A DNA stretch of 64,000 nt from Streptomyces sp. NBC_00286. GTDB lineage: Bacteria; Actinomycetota; Actinomycetes; Streptomycetales; Streptomycetaceae. The stretch lies in assembly GCF_036173125.1 (NCBI RefSeq), contig NZ_CP108054.1, positions 1,736,001 through 1,800,000 of the forward strand, given 5' to 3'. Position 1 is the first letter of the stretch; each line of letters begins with the position of its first letter. The position numbers were made by a program, and so were the translations under genes. Below, in pieces: positions 35,982 through 46,241 of this stretch. The notes beneath the pieces were generated by a model. That model ran no database searches. It was not told where the DNA came from and was given only the letters and a program-made list of their open reading frames with translations.

Positions 35982-36133
35982 GGCGGCAGGGCTGGACGCT
36001 CCGGCTCCCGCCATGCGCCAAGGTGCAGCACGCGACGGGCCTCTACGGCCTCAGCGGCGCAGGTCGTCGCGGTGATGCTCGGCGCTCCCCCGCACTGCGG
36101 GCATTGGCCCATCACGGCCGGCTCGCCGAGCGA

Positions 36134-36711
36134 TCAGGTATGCAGGGTGGGCCGGTAAATGAGTTCTTGGATGTGGCCGTCGAGTGTCCGGTGCTCGAGC
36201 AGTTCGAGGTCGAAGTCGGCCGCGCCCTGGAAGATCGGGGCCGCCCCGGTCTGACCGGTGATGACGGGGAAGAGTGTCACCTGGACGCGGTCGACGAGAC
36301 CTGCGGCCATCAGCGCCCGGTTCATCGCCAGGCTGCCGTGCGAGCGCAACGGCACCTCGGACTCCTCCTTGAGCCGGGCGACGACGTCGACGGCATCGCC
36401 GCTCATAACGTTCGCATCCGGCCAGTCGAGGGGTTCTGTCAGTGTGGACGACACCACCGTTGCCGGGAGGCTTCTCATCCGGGTGACCCAGGGGTCACGT
36501 ACCTCGGACTCCTCGGTGCTCGAGCCAGCATCTCCGCGAACGCCCGGTAGGTGTTGGCTCCGAAGACCATTCGCTGCTCCTCGCGGTACAGGGCGAGGCG
36601 GTGGTCGAGGAGTTCGGGGCCTTGCTTGCCCCAGTAGCCGGTCCAGTTGCCGCCGGCGGAGCCGTAGCCGTCGAGACTGGAAAAGACGTCGAAGGTGTAG
36701 GTGGCGGTCAT
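36134..36711 (-). pseudogene. Dihydrofolate-reductase/RibD-like gene broken by a frameshift
   Basis: The minus strand begins at ATG 36711 (GAGGAG upstream) with MTATYTFDVFSSLDGYGSAG and EEQRMVFGANTYRAFAEMLA, then runs out of family similarity at about 36530. The next frame carries on with DPWVTRMRSLPATVVSSTL, EVPLRSHGSLAMNRALMAAG and VQVTLFPVITGQTGAAPIF down to the stop at 36134. Together they make a normal RibD_C reductase of about 192 aa. One base gained or lost near 36525-36535 separates the halves. The rest is well preserved, so the break is recent or is a sequencing error. A whole paralogue lies at 29509-30123. Confidence 0.85.
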
Positions 36712-36942
36712 GATGTTCTCCTCGAGTGCGGTTGATCGCATGTCGGAGATACAGACCGGGAGCCACGGCGAAACTCATCGCTCTTGGGTTCGTGGGGTCC
36801 GGCCGCTCCGGATGGGGCCGGGGAGTGGAGCGCCGCGTCGGGGCACGCCATCGCCATCTCACGGAGTGCCCCGCTACAACCGCTTCGTCGAGGGACTGCT
36901 CGGGCCCCCACCACGGGCTGAGTGGTACCGGACCCAGACGCG

Positions 36943-38835
<1,893 letters not shown>

Positions 38836-38871
38836 CTTCGTCCCCTTCCACCCGGGCGCTTCCCGCCCACC

Positions 38872-38901
38872 ATCACAAAACTTGAGTGCGCTCTTGTCAA
38901 C
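38872..38901 (-). promoter_or_regulatory. dnaK promoter with an HspR (HAIR)-like half-site
   Basis: Minus strand: TTGACA (38900-38895), a 17-bp spacer, TGTGAT (38877-38872). The start codon is 37 bases further on. Inside the spacer is ACTCAAG (38887-38881), an exact half of the HAIR palindrome CTTGAGT-N7-ACTCAAG; the other half (GTTGACA) matches only 4 of 7. HspR control is possible but weakly supported. Confidence 0.55.
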
Positions 38902-39025
38902 ACCAGGTACCCCGTAGACGCCTACCCCGCACCTGGAGCGGCACCCGGAAAACGACGATGCCGCGCCCTACCGGAGGAGCGCGGCATCGAGGAGTGCTTA
39001 CGACCGTCAGGAGTCCTTACGACCG

Positions 39026-39451
39026 TCAGGCCAGCTCGGCCGTCAGCGTGATCGTGGTGCCGGTGAGGGCCTGGCTCACCGGGCAGTTCTTCTTGGCGTC
39101 CTCGGCCGCCGCGGCGAAGCCGTCCGCGTCCAGGCCCGGCACCTCGCCCTGGACGGTGATGTGGATGCCGGTGATGCCCTCGCCGGGCTGGAAGGTCACG
39201 TCGGCCTTCGTCTCGAGGCGGGTGGGCGGGGTGCCGGCGCCGGTCAGGCCGTGCGACAGGGCCATGGAGAAGCAGCTGGAGTGGGCGGCGGCGATGAGCT
39301 CCTCCGGGCTGGTCTTGCCGTTCGCGGCCTCGGCCCGCGACGGCCACGACACCGGCTGCGAACCGATGCCGGAGGAGTCGAAGGTGACGGTGCCGCTGCC
39401 CTTGAGCAGTTCGCCCTCCCAAACGGTGTGGGCGGTACGCGTGGTTGCCAC
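39026..39451 (-). CDS. OsmC-family peroxiredoxin
   Basis: 141 aa OsmC/Ohr-like thiol peroxidase. The start ATTRTAHTVWEGELLKGSGTV, the motif SPEELIAAAHSSCFSMALSHGL with the peroxidatic Cys, and the later NCPVSQALTG with the second Cys match OsmC rather than Ohr. It reduces organic hydroperoxides and is often induced by osmotic or stationary-phase stress. The GTG at 39451 has AAAGGA about 9 bases upstream. It is monocistronic, between dnaK and the phosphodiesterase gene. Confidence 0.92.
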   Translation of the reverse strand: MATTRTAHTVWEGELLKGSGTVTFDSSGIGSQPVSWPSRAEAANGKTSPEELIAAAHSSCFSMALSHGLTGAGTPPTRLETKADVTFQPGEGITGIHITVQGEVPGLDADGFAAAAEDAKKNCPVSQALTGTTITLTAELA

Positions 39452-39588
39452 GATGTGTCCTTTCGATGGGTCCCTGGATCGGTCCGTACGCCCCATCCGA
39501 TCACATCCATGCCCGGTGCAGTCGGAGGGTCCGGTCAAGAGCCGTTGAACGGCAGGTAAGCACACGGCCGGAGCTCCTCCAACTCCCG

Positions 39589-41733
39589 TCAGGCCGCCCG
39601 CTGATCACGACGGGCCGGCAGCGGGATCTGCGGGCCCGCGGCCTCCCGCAGCCAGCGCCGCAGGACACGGTGCACCTGCTCGGCGCCGATGAGTTCCGCC
39701 CCCTCCGCGCAGGGCGGCGAGAGGTCGAGGGGCGACAGCAGGAACGCCTCGCCCTGCGCGCCGCCGAGTCCGCCGTGGGAGCCGATCTGCTCCTCGAAGG
39801 CGAGGACTTCGCCGTCCTGGGGCTCGTATGCGGAGTTGACCATGATGTCGGCGGCGTGCGGGAAGGAGTGCGTGCGGCGTACGGCGGCTGCCGCGGCGGG
39901 GCCGAAGTCGGCGAGCGGGCCCGGGTTCTCCTCCAGTTCGTCCACGGGGATCTCCACGCCGTGCGCGCCGAGGACGAGGCCGCCGTGCCGCTCGCTCCTG
40001 ACGAGGACGAAGCCGATGCCGGGGTGGTTGGCGAGCGTGGACAGCAGCGCCGGGTGGCGCTCGTCGATCTCCTCGCGGCTCATCCGGTGCGGTACGTCCG
40101 GGAAGGACACCAGGCCCAGGTTGCCGGACGCCAGCACGATGGGCTCCGAGCGGCGACGGGACGGGCGGTGCTGTTCGCCGCCCTCCTCGACGGGCCGGTG
40201 CAGCGCGGCCCGTACGGTGGCCCGGGCCTCGGCGCCGCTGTGCGTGCGCCGCGCCTTGCGGGGCACGGGCAGTCCGCAGCCGGCCCTGACGAGTTCGCCG
40301 AGGGCGAGTCCGTAGCGGGCGCGGAAGGTCTCGCCGGGGCTCTGGCCGTGGTCGGACAGGACGACGATGCGGTACGCGCGCGGGGCGTGCTCGGCGACCT
40401 TCGCGATCAGGGCAAGGGAGCGGTCCAGGCGGCCCAGGACCTTCTCGGCGTCGCGGCTGTACGGGCCCGAGTGGTGGGCCACTTCGTCGTACGCGACCAG
40501 GTCCGCGTAGACGGCGGCGCGTCCGGCGAGCATGTCGCCGATCACGGCGGCGACGACGACGTCCCGCTCGACGACGGTCGCGAAGGCGCGGATGAAGGGG
40601 TACAGGCCGCCGCGTTTGACGCGGGGACGCTGCTTCCTGAGGCGGGCGCGGGTGGACTCGCCGATCTCGCGGCCGACGTCGGCGACGAACGACATGGCGG
40701 TACGGACGGCGTTGGCGGGGTCGGAGAAATACGCGAAGTAGCCCGCCCGCGAACGGTTCTCCTTCCCCCGCCGCGCCGCCACGGACAGCACCAGGGCGAG
40801 CTGGTCGGCGCCGCCGCTGAAGAGGTTGCCGCGGCTGGCGCCGTCCAGGGTGAGCAAGCCGCCGTCGCCGGTGCGCTCGATGGCCCGGCGCTGGAGTTCG
40901 GCGGCACTGGTGGGCCGGTTGCAGACCATCACCTCCCGGCTCTCCTTCTCGTACCAGCGGAAGGCGGGGATGTCGTGGTTGGAACCGTGCAGGATGCCGA
41001 GCTGGCTGGCACCGGTCTGGCTGGACCAGTCGGTGCGCCAGAGGGTGAGGCGGTGAGTGGGGCGCCCGGCCCGCTCGGCCTCGCGCTCGCCGTCACGCCC
41101 GCGCCCGCTGTCACGCCCGCGCTCGCCCTCGGTTTCGCCGCTGCCGAGCCAGGCGGCGACCGTGGGCATCAGACCCCGCCCGACCGCGTCCAGCAGTACG
41201 TCATGTCCTACGCCGTCGAGCTGAAGAAAAACCGTGCCGGGAGTCGACGACCCGCCCTCTCCCAACTCCCCCGTGCGACGCCGGTCCGCCAGGCGGTACA
41301 GCCTCCTCCGGTACGCGTCGTCGTCCCGGACCGCGAGAGCCGCACCGGTGGCCGAGGCAACCGCGGACATCACCGCGGCGACCACGACGGCGGTCTCCGG
41401 GGCGACCTCACCCCGTCCTGACGGATTGAAGCGCAGGACGACGAGGAGCAGCGAACCGTTGAGGAAGAAGACCAGCAGTCCGAGGACGAGGGCGGGCACC
41501 AGGAGGAAGGCCCGGACGAGGATAGGCCACACCAGGGCCGAGAGCAGACCGAAGCCTCCGGCGCCGACCGCGGCGGCGACGGTGATCCGGGTGGCGCTCT
41601 CTCCGTCGGCCGACTGAATGCGGAAGTCCGGCAGGATCCCGGCGAGCACCAGCATGGTGACGGTGGAGACGGCCCACACCGCGATACTCCGCAGGACGGC
41701 GCTGCCCAGCCGCCGCCATCGCCTGTCGCCCAC
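39589..41733 (-). CDS. Membrane-bound alkaline-phosphatase-superfamily phosphodiesterase with holin-4-like membrane domain
   Basis: 714 aa. The N-terminal 120 residues hold about four membrane helices resembling the PF04020 (phage_holin_4_2) family (LRSIAVWAVSTVTMLVLAGILPDF; LLSALVWPILVRAFLLVPALVLGLLVFFLNGSLLLVVLRF). A large type I phosphodiesterase/nucleotide-pyrophosphatase domain follows, with VFLQLDGVGHDVL, the metal motifs VAYDEVAHHSG and VVLSDHGQSPG. A low-complexity Arg/Gly/Glu insert (about 203-222) interrupts the domain. The substrate is unknown; cell-envelope phosphoesters are plausible. GTG 41733 is chosen for its spacing to GGGGAGG; GTG 41739 is an alternative. Confidence 0.85.
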   Translation of the reverse strand: MGDRRWRRLGSAVLRSIAVWAVSTVTMLVLAGILPDFRIQSADGESATRITVAAAVGAGGFGLLSALVWPILVRAFLLVPALVLGLLVFFLNGSLLLVVLRFNPSGRGEVAPETAVVVAAVMSAVASATGAALAVRDDDAYRRRLYRLADRRRTGELGEGGSSTPGTVFLQLDGVGHDVLLDAVGRGLMPTVAAWLGSGETEGERGRDSGRGRDGEREAERAGRPTHRLTLWRTDWSSQTGASQLGILHGSNHDIPAFRWYEKESREVMVCNRPTSAAELQRRAIERTGDGGLLTLDGASRGNLFSGGADQLALVLSVAARRGKENRSRAGYFAYFSDPANAVRTAMSFVADVGREIGESTRARLRKQRPRVKRGGLYPFIRAFATVVERDVVVAAVIGDMLAGRAAVYADLVAYDEVAHHSGPYSRDAEKVLGRLDRSLALIAKVAEHAPRAYRIVVLSDHGQSPGETFRARYGLALGELVRAGCGLPVPRKARRTHSGAEARATVRAALHRPVEEGGEQHRPSRRRSEPIVLASGNLGLVSFPDVPHRMSREEIDERHPALLSTLANHPGIGFVLVRSERHGGLVLGAHGVEIPVDELEENPGPLADFGPAAAAAVRRTHSFPHAADIMVNSAYEPQDGEVLAFEEQIGSHGGLGGAQGEAFLLSPLDLSPPCAEGAELIGAEQVHRVLRRWLREAAGPQIPLPARRDQRAA

Positions 41734-41825
41734 GCCCACCTCCCCTTGCCGAAGTTCGCTCCCCAGATTGTCACAACGGGTGAGGGCACACGGACGTTCG
41801 CAGACAGAGGGTGAACGCCCGCGGA

Positions 41826-42251
41826 TCAGCGCCCGTCGTACCCCGCCGTCGGCATCGACAGCCGACGATGGACCGACGCCTTCATCTGCGCGTCGTACGC
41901 CGGTTCCGCGTGCCCGACCGTCTCGATGCGTACGCCTCTCCGGGCGCACTCCGCGGTGAACTCGTCGACCGAGGCGAGCGCCCGCTCCAGCACCCGGCGG
42001 CTGGGCGCGACGAACAGATCGACGCGTCCCGCCTCGACGTCCTCCCAGAGCGCGCAGTGGTCGGGGCGCAGTCCGCGTACGAGGAGTTCCCGGGTGATGA
42101 CGTATCCGCGCTCGGCGGCCCAGCGCGCGCACATGGCGTGCTGGCTGCGTGAGTCCACCAGGAAGGGATCGGCGTCCAGTTCCTCGAGCGGCGTCAGACT
42201 GGCGATGGCCGTGACGCGAAGCAGGCCGGAGGCGCTGCGCGTGTCTCCCAT
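41826..42251 (-). CDS. Hypothetical protein with a faint serine-recombinase N-domain pattern
   Basis: 141 aa, soluble. The order of blocks (TAIASLTP..., VDSRSQHAMCARWAAERGYVI, VDLFVAPSRRVLERALASVDEF, CARRGVRIETV) resembles the resolvase-type fold, where an early region is followed by DSQ..C..YA and then a GV..V strand. The usual catalytic Ser and Arg context is not convincing, and no DNA-binding domain follows. It may be a non-catalytic relative or a coincidence. The ATG at 42251 has GGAGGTGAGG about 8 bases upstream, which supports real expression. It is transcribed away from the MBL gene at 42335. Confidence 0.65.
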   Translation of the reverse strand: MGDTRSASGLLRVTAIASLTPLEELDADPFLVDSRSQHAMCARWAAERGYVITRELLVRGLRPDHCALWEDVEAGRVDLFVAPSRRVLERALASVDEFTAECARRGVRIETVGHAEPAYDAQMKASVHRRLSMPTAGYDGR

Positions 42252-42334
42252 GGTGTCCCCCTCACCTCCGGTTTCGCCGCTGACCCTACCTCTGCCCGTA
42301 GGCTCTGGGGAGTCGCGCGAAGGGAGCAAAGGGG

Positions 42335-43108
42335 GTGCCGGTGGAGATCACCTGGTGGGGTCACGCGACCTGCACGGTCCAGGACTCGGGCGTGCGCCTG
42401 CTGACCGACCCGTTGTTCGCACGTCGGCTGGCTCATCTGCGCCGGCGCCGTGGGGGTACGCCCCCACCCGAGGCGGCGCTCGCGGACGCGGCCCTGGTCT
42501 CGCATCTGCACGCCGATCATCTGCACGTTCCCTCACTGGCGCGGCTCGCCGCGGGCACCCGGGTGCTGCTGCCGAGGGGCGCCACACGCGCCGTGCCCGG
42601 GCTGCGCAGGCTCGGCCATCTACGGCTCACGGAGGTCGCCCCCGGCGACGAGACACGGGTCGGTGACCTGGTCGTACGGGCTGTCCCCGCACGCCACGAC
42701 GGACGGCGGCTGCCACTCGGGCCGCACCGTGCGCCCGCCCTCGGCTATGTCGTCGAGGGCGAGGGGCGGACGTACTTCGCCGGGGACACCGGCCTGTTCG
42801 AGGAGATGGCCAAGGAGGTCGGGCCCGTTGACGTGGCACTGCTGCCGGTCGGCGGCTGGGGGCCGTATCTCGGGGAGGGGCATCTGGACGCCGGACGGGC
42901 CGCCGAGGCGCTGGCCCGGCTGCTGCCGGGCAGCGCGGTGCCGGTGCACTACGGCACGTACTGGCCGATCGGCATGGACGCCGTGCGCCCCCATGAATTC
43001 CATGCGCCGGGCCCGGAGTTCATGCGCCTGGCGCGCGAGAGGGCGCCCGAGGTGGCGGTGCATCTCCTGAAGCACGGCGAGAGCGTACGGCCGGAGGTCG
43101 CGCGGTGA
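42335..43108 (+). CDS. MBL-fold metallo-hydrolase (UlaG-like)
   Basis: 257 aa metallo-beta-lactamase fold. WWGHATCTVQDSGVRLLTDP opens the fold; the metal motif is His57-Leu-His59-Ala-Asp61-His62 (SHLHADHLH). Later metal ligands are in YFAGDTGLFEEM and PVHYGTYWPI. This pattern is typical of UlaG/RomA-type hydrolases, which cleave lactone or phosphoester bonds in the cytoplasm. The gene overlaps the DedA gene (GTGA at 43105-43108), indicating coupling; a joint role in membrane lipid turnover is conceivable but not shown. The GTG at 42335 follows AAAGGGG. Confidence 0.87.
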   Translation: MPVEITWWGHATCTVQDSGVRLLTDPLFARRLAHLRRRRGGTPPPEAALADAALVSHLHADHLHVPSLARLAAGTRVLLPRGATRAVPGLRRLGHLRLTEVAPGDETRVGDLVVRAVPARHDGRRLPLGPHRAPALGYVVEGEGRTYFAGDTGLFEEMAKEVGPVDVALLPVGGWGPYLGEGHLDAGRAAEALARLLPGSAVPVHYGTYWPIGMDAVRPHEFHAPGPEFMRLARERAPEVAVHLLKHGESVRPEVAR

Positions 43109-43722
43109 TCCTGTCCACGGCGGCCACGGTGCCGCCGGAGACGACCCAACAGGCGGTCGGCTACCCGTCGTTGTTCCTGCTGGTGCTGATCGGGGCGCTG
43201 GTGCCCGTGGTGCCCACGGGCGCTCTGGTGAGTTCGGCCGCGGTGGTGGCCTTCCATCAGACGGCGCCGTTCTCGCTGCTGATCGTGTTCGTGGTGGCGT
43301 CGTTCGCGGCCTTCCTCGGTGACGTGGCGCTGTACTGGCTCGGGAAGCGCGGGATGGGGTCGAAGAACGGCTCACGCTGGTTGCAGGCGCTGCGTGAACG
43401 CGCCCCGGAAGACCGCCTCAAGCAAGCGCAGGAGCGGCTCGACACGCACGGCGTGACCGTGCTGGTGGTGTCGCGGCTGGTCCCGGCGGGGCGGATTCCG
43501 GTGATGCTGGCATGCCTGATGGCCCGGATGCCGATGCGGCAGTTCATACGGGGGGATATGCCGGCCTGCCTCGCGTGGGCGGTGACATATCAACTCATCG
43601 GCATCCTGGGGGGTTCGCTGTTCAAGGAGCCCTGGGAGGGTGTCGTTGCGGCGGTGGTGCTGACGCTGGTGATCAGTGGGGCGCCGAGCGTGTGGCGCAG
43701 GGTGCGCAAGTCCGCGGCGTAA
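43105..43722 (+). CDS. DedA-family membrane protein
   Basis: 205 aa. The family core is present: FHQTAPFSLLIVFVVASFAAFLGDVALYWLGKRGM, then the segment VSRLVPAGRIPVMLACLMARMPMRQFIRGD and C-terminal helices. DedA proteins are polytopic; some flip polyprenyl phosphate or phospholipid across the membrane and require proton motive force. The GTG at 43105 shares bases with the stop of the MBL-hydrolase gene, so the two are translated together. A convergent gene ends 22 bp downstream. Confidence 0.9.
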   Translation: MILSTAATVPPETTQQAVGYPSLFLLVLIGALVPVVPTGALVSSAAVVAFHQTAPFSLLIVFVVASFAAFLGDVALYWLGKRGMGSKNGSRWLQALRERAPEDRLKQAQERLDTHGVTVLVVSRLVPAGRIPVMLACLMARMPMRQFIRGDMPACLAWAVTYQLIGILGGSLFKEPWEGVVAAVVLTLVISGAPSVWRRVRKSAA

Positions 43723-43744
43723 GTCCGTGGCCTGAGCGGTGCGT

Positions 43745-44923
43745 TCAGGCCAGAATCCGGGAGCCCCCCACCGGCAGATCCCACAGGTCCTCGCGCGCCA
43801 GACCCGCCCCCTCCCAAGCCGCCCGGACCCGCGTCAGCGGCTCGAGCACCGGCTCCGCCGACAGTACGAACGTCGCCCAGTGCATCGGCGCCATCCGCCT
43901 GGCCCCGACGTCCTGAGCCGCGCGGACCGCCTCCTCCGGGTCGCAGTGAACATCGCTGAGCCACCAGCGAGGCTCGTACGCGCCGATCGGGAGGAGGGCC
44001 AGGTCGATACCGGGGTAGCGGTCGCCGATCCGCTCGAACCAGTGGCCGTAGCCGGTGTCGCCCGCGAAGTAGACACGTCGACCGTCCGGTGCGGTGAGGA
44101 GCCAGCCTCCCCACAGGGTGCGGCAGGTGTCGTGGAGGCTGCGCTTGGACCAGTGGTGGGCGGGGACGAAGTCGAAGCGGACCCCGCCCGCCCGTCTCCC
44201 ACCACCGCCCTCAACCGAGGCGCCTGCGGCGCCGCCCCTCGGATGCAGTTCGGCCGCCTCCCACCAGTCGAGCTCGGTGACACAGGTGAAGCGGCGGCGC
44301 CGGAACCAGCCGCCGAGCGCGGCGGGAACGAACACGGGGGTGTCCCGCGGGAGCCTGCGCAGGGTCGGGGCGTCAAGGTGGTCGTAGTGGTTGTGGCTGA
44401 TGACGACCGCGTCGATACGCGGCAATTCGCTCCAGGGCACGCCAACGGGCGTGACCCGGGCGGGAGTTCCGAGGATCTTGCGCGACCAGACCGGGTCGGT
44501 GAGAACGGTGAGCCCGCCGATCTGGATCACCCAGCTCGCGTGCCCGGCCCAGGAGACGGCGACGGTGTCCGCGTCCACGCGCGGCAGCGGGACAGGCTCG
44601 TACGGCAGCCGGGGTATGTCGACGAGACCTTCGGGTCCCGGCCGCAGCGCGCCCTCGCGGGCGAAACGGGCGAAGCCCCTGAGGCCCGGCAGCGGATCGG
44701 TCAGCCGGTCGAGGAAGGACCGCGGCCAGACGCGCCGCTCGCCGAGCGGGCGGGGCGCGGCGAGCGGCGTTCCCGTACTGCCGACGGGCATGGAGGAGGA
44801 CACCGGCTCATCGGCGTCCGTAGACGGGGATGACGGGGATGACGGGGATACGGACGTGATGGTCGTCGAGGTCGACTCGTACTGCTGCGTCTCTGACTGC
44901 TGCGTCTCGGACTGTTGCGTCAT
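43745..44923 (-). CDS. MBL-fold hydrolase (NAPE-PLD/UlaG-like)
   Basis: 392 aa. A disordered N terminus with Ser/Thr/Gln repeats (TQQSETQQSETQQYEST, to about residue 45) precedes a helical segment and the MBL domain: VSWAGHASWVIQIGGLTVLTDPVWS, metal motif VISHNHYDHLD, FVPAHHWSKR, YFAGDTGYGHWF and PMHWATF. This matches the N-acylphosphatidylethanolamine phospholipase D-like branch. Substrate is unknown; a lipid is plausible. The ATG at 44923 overlaps the stop of the upstream aminotransferase-like gene (ATGA), supporting coupling and this start over the ATG at 44938. An insert of Gly/Arg (about 235-250) sits in a surface loop. Confidence 0.85.
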   Translation of the reverse strand: MTQQSETQQSETQQYESTSTTITSVSPSSPSSPSTDADEPVSSSMPVGSTGTPLAAPRPLGERRVWPRSFLDRLTDPLPGLRGFARFAREGALRPGPEGLVDIPRLPYEPVPLPRVDADTVAVSWAGHASWVIQIGGLTVLTDPVWSRKILGTPARVTPVGVPWSELPRIDAVVISHNHYDHLDAPTLRRLPRDTPVFVPAALGGWFRRRRFTCVTELDWWEAAELHPRGGAAGASVEGGGGRRAGGVRFDFVPAHHWSKRSLHDTCRTLWGGWLLTAPDGRRVYFAGDTGYGHWFERIGDRYPGIDLALLPIGAYEPRWWLSDVHCDPEEAVRAAQDVGARRMAPMHWATFVLSAEPVLEPLTRVRAAWEGAGLAREDLWDLPVGGSRILA

Positions 44924-46155
44924 CGAGGGGACTCCCATCGCCGGGCGTCGTCGCGGAGATCGTCGAATACCGATCCCAGCAGAGTCAACGCACTTTCCAC
45001 ATGCGGCAATTCCAGAGGTTCCGGTGACATGAGGGACGCCGTGCGCTCCTCATCAGTTGATCCGAGGAGCGGGCCGGTGGCCAGGCGGACGCGCAGGGCG
45101 CCGAGGTCGTCGCCGAAGCGGTGGCCGCCGGGGGCGGGCATGCCGAGGCGGGCGGTGAGGAAGTCCTCCAGTTCCTGTGCGTCTCCCACGCCGTACTCGG
45201 TGAGGGCGGGCCGCAGCGGGCCCAGATCCGCGTACAGATGGCGCCCCGCCTGCGGGGGCCGGGCGAGGGCACCCCCCGTCACCACGGCATGGTGCGCGGC
45301 GGCGGCCACGCGCGCGTGCAGCCGTACGGCCGCGGTGAGCCGCAGGCTGATCTCCTCGGGTTCGCGGAGCGCGTACGTGGCTGCTTCGGCGACCGGCGTC
45401 GCCAGGCGGGCGCCGAGCGCGGTCAGCACGTCGAGGACGCGGTCGCGCAGGTGGGCGCCGGTGTCGGTGTCGGGGAAACGGGCCAGGGCGGCAGGCCAGC
45501 CGGGCGGCAGGAACGGGCCCGCCAAGTCGGTCATCACGGTGACCCGGTCGGGGAGCATCTCGGCGGGGCTCAGCAGAACCGTGTCGTGCGGCTCGTGCAG
45601 GGTGTCGCGCCAGGTCTCGTCGCTGATCAGGTGCAGTCCCTCGCCCGCGGCGGCCTCGATGGTCTCGTGGACCACTTCGGGTGGGGCGACGGTGGCGGTG
45701 GGGTCGTCGGCGACGGAGAGCACCAGCAGCCGCGGGTCGCCGCCCTCGGCGCGCACTCGGCGGACGGTTTCCAGGAGGGCGTACGGGTCGGGGACGCCTC
45801 CGCACTCGGCGGATGTCGCCACATGGAACACGGAGGTGCCGAGCAGCCGGGCCGTGGGCCGCCACCAGGCGGCGCAGGGGCGCGGCACCAGGACATCGCC
45901 GCCGAGTGCGGCGGTCAGGGCGAGGAGCAGGGCCGGGGCGCCGGGGGCCGCGGCCGTCCGGTGACGCTCGGCGGGCAGTCCACGCCGGGCCCAGTACGCG
46001 CAGGCCGCGTCCAGGAGCCGGGGGCCGCCGCCGGTGGGTTCGGTGTGCGCACCGGCCGCGGCGGCGGCGAGGCCGGGCGGGACCGGCAGCCCCTGGCCGG
46101 GTAGCGGTGGGCCGTAACGGACGGGGCCGTGCCCTTCCGGATCCGTCCGCCGCAT
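44920..46155 (-). CDS. Aminotransferase-fold protein apparently lacking the PLP lysine
   Basis: 411 aa with the overall plan of class I/II aminotransferases: GPRLLDAACAYWARRGLP, APGAPALLLALTAALGGD, LHLISDETWRDTLHEP (the ISDE..Y Asp kept, Tyr replaced by Trp) and a late VRLATGPLLG that matches the substrate-carboxylate Arg block. Where the Schiff-base lysine should be (S-K in S.SK..G.PG.R.G), the sequence is MTDLAGPFLPPGWPAALARF, with no Lys. It is probably not a normal transaminase. The ATG at 46155 has GGAGG about 8 bases upstream. The stop overlaps the start of the MBL hydrolase, so the two act together or are at least co-expressed. Confidence 0.75.
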   Translation of the reverse strand: MRRTDPEGHGPVRYGPPLPGQGLPVPPGLAAAAAGAHTEPTGGGPRLLDAACAYWARRGLPAERHRTAAAPGAPALLLALTAALGGDVLVPRPCAAWWRPTARLLGTSVFHVATSAECGGVPDPYALLETVRRVRAEGGDPRLLVLSVADDPTATVAPPEVVHETIEAAAGEGLHLISDETWRDTLHEPHDTVLLSPAEMLPDRVTVMTDLAGPFLPPGWPAALARFPDTDTGAHLRDRVLDVLTALGARLATPVAEAATYALREPEEISLRLTAAVRLHARVAAAAHHAVVTGGALARPPQAGRHLYADLGPLRPALTEYGVGDAQELEDFLTARLGMPAPGGHRFGDDLGALRVRLATGPLLGSTDEERTASLMSPEPLELPHVESALTLLGSVFDDLRDDARRWESPR

Positions 46156-46241
46156 GGTCGCCTCCGCGCAGGGGTTCGTGGTTCCTACGGTGCTCAGTTG
46201 TGGCTCTGAGCAGTGAGTACCCACCGTCACGCGTCGTCAAC

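Noticed and set aside
35861..36115. 84-aa minus-strand frame beginning MMGQCPQCGGAP, zinc-ribbon-like
   Set aside because: Only one CxxC pair, most of it antisense to the DUF5753 regulator, and no ribosome-binding site; the 35982-36133 gap holds no supported gene.
41826..42251. Functional serine recombinase/mobile element
   Set aside because: The catalytic Ser/Arg pattern and DNA-binding domain are not seen, and there are no flanking attachment-like repeats.
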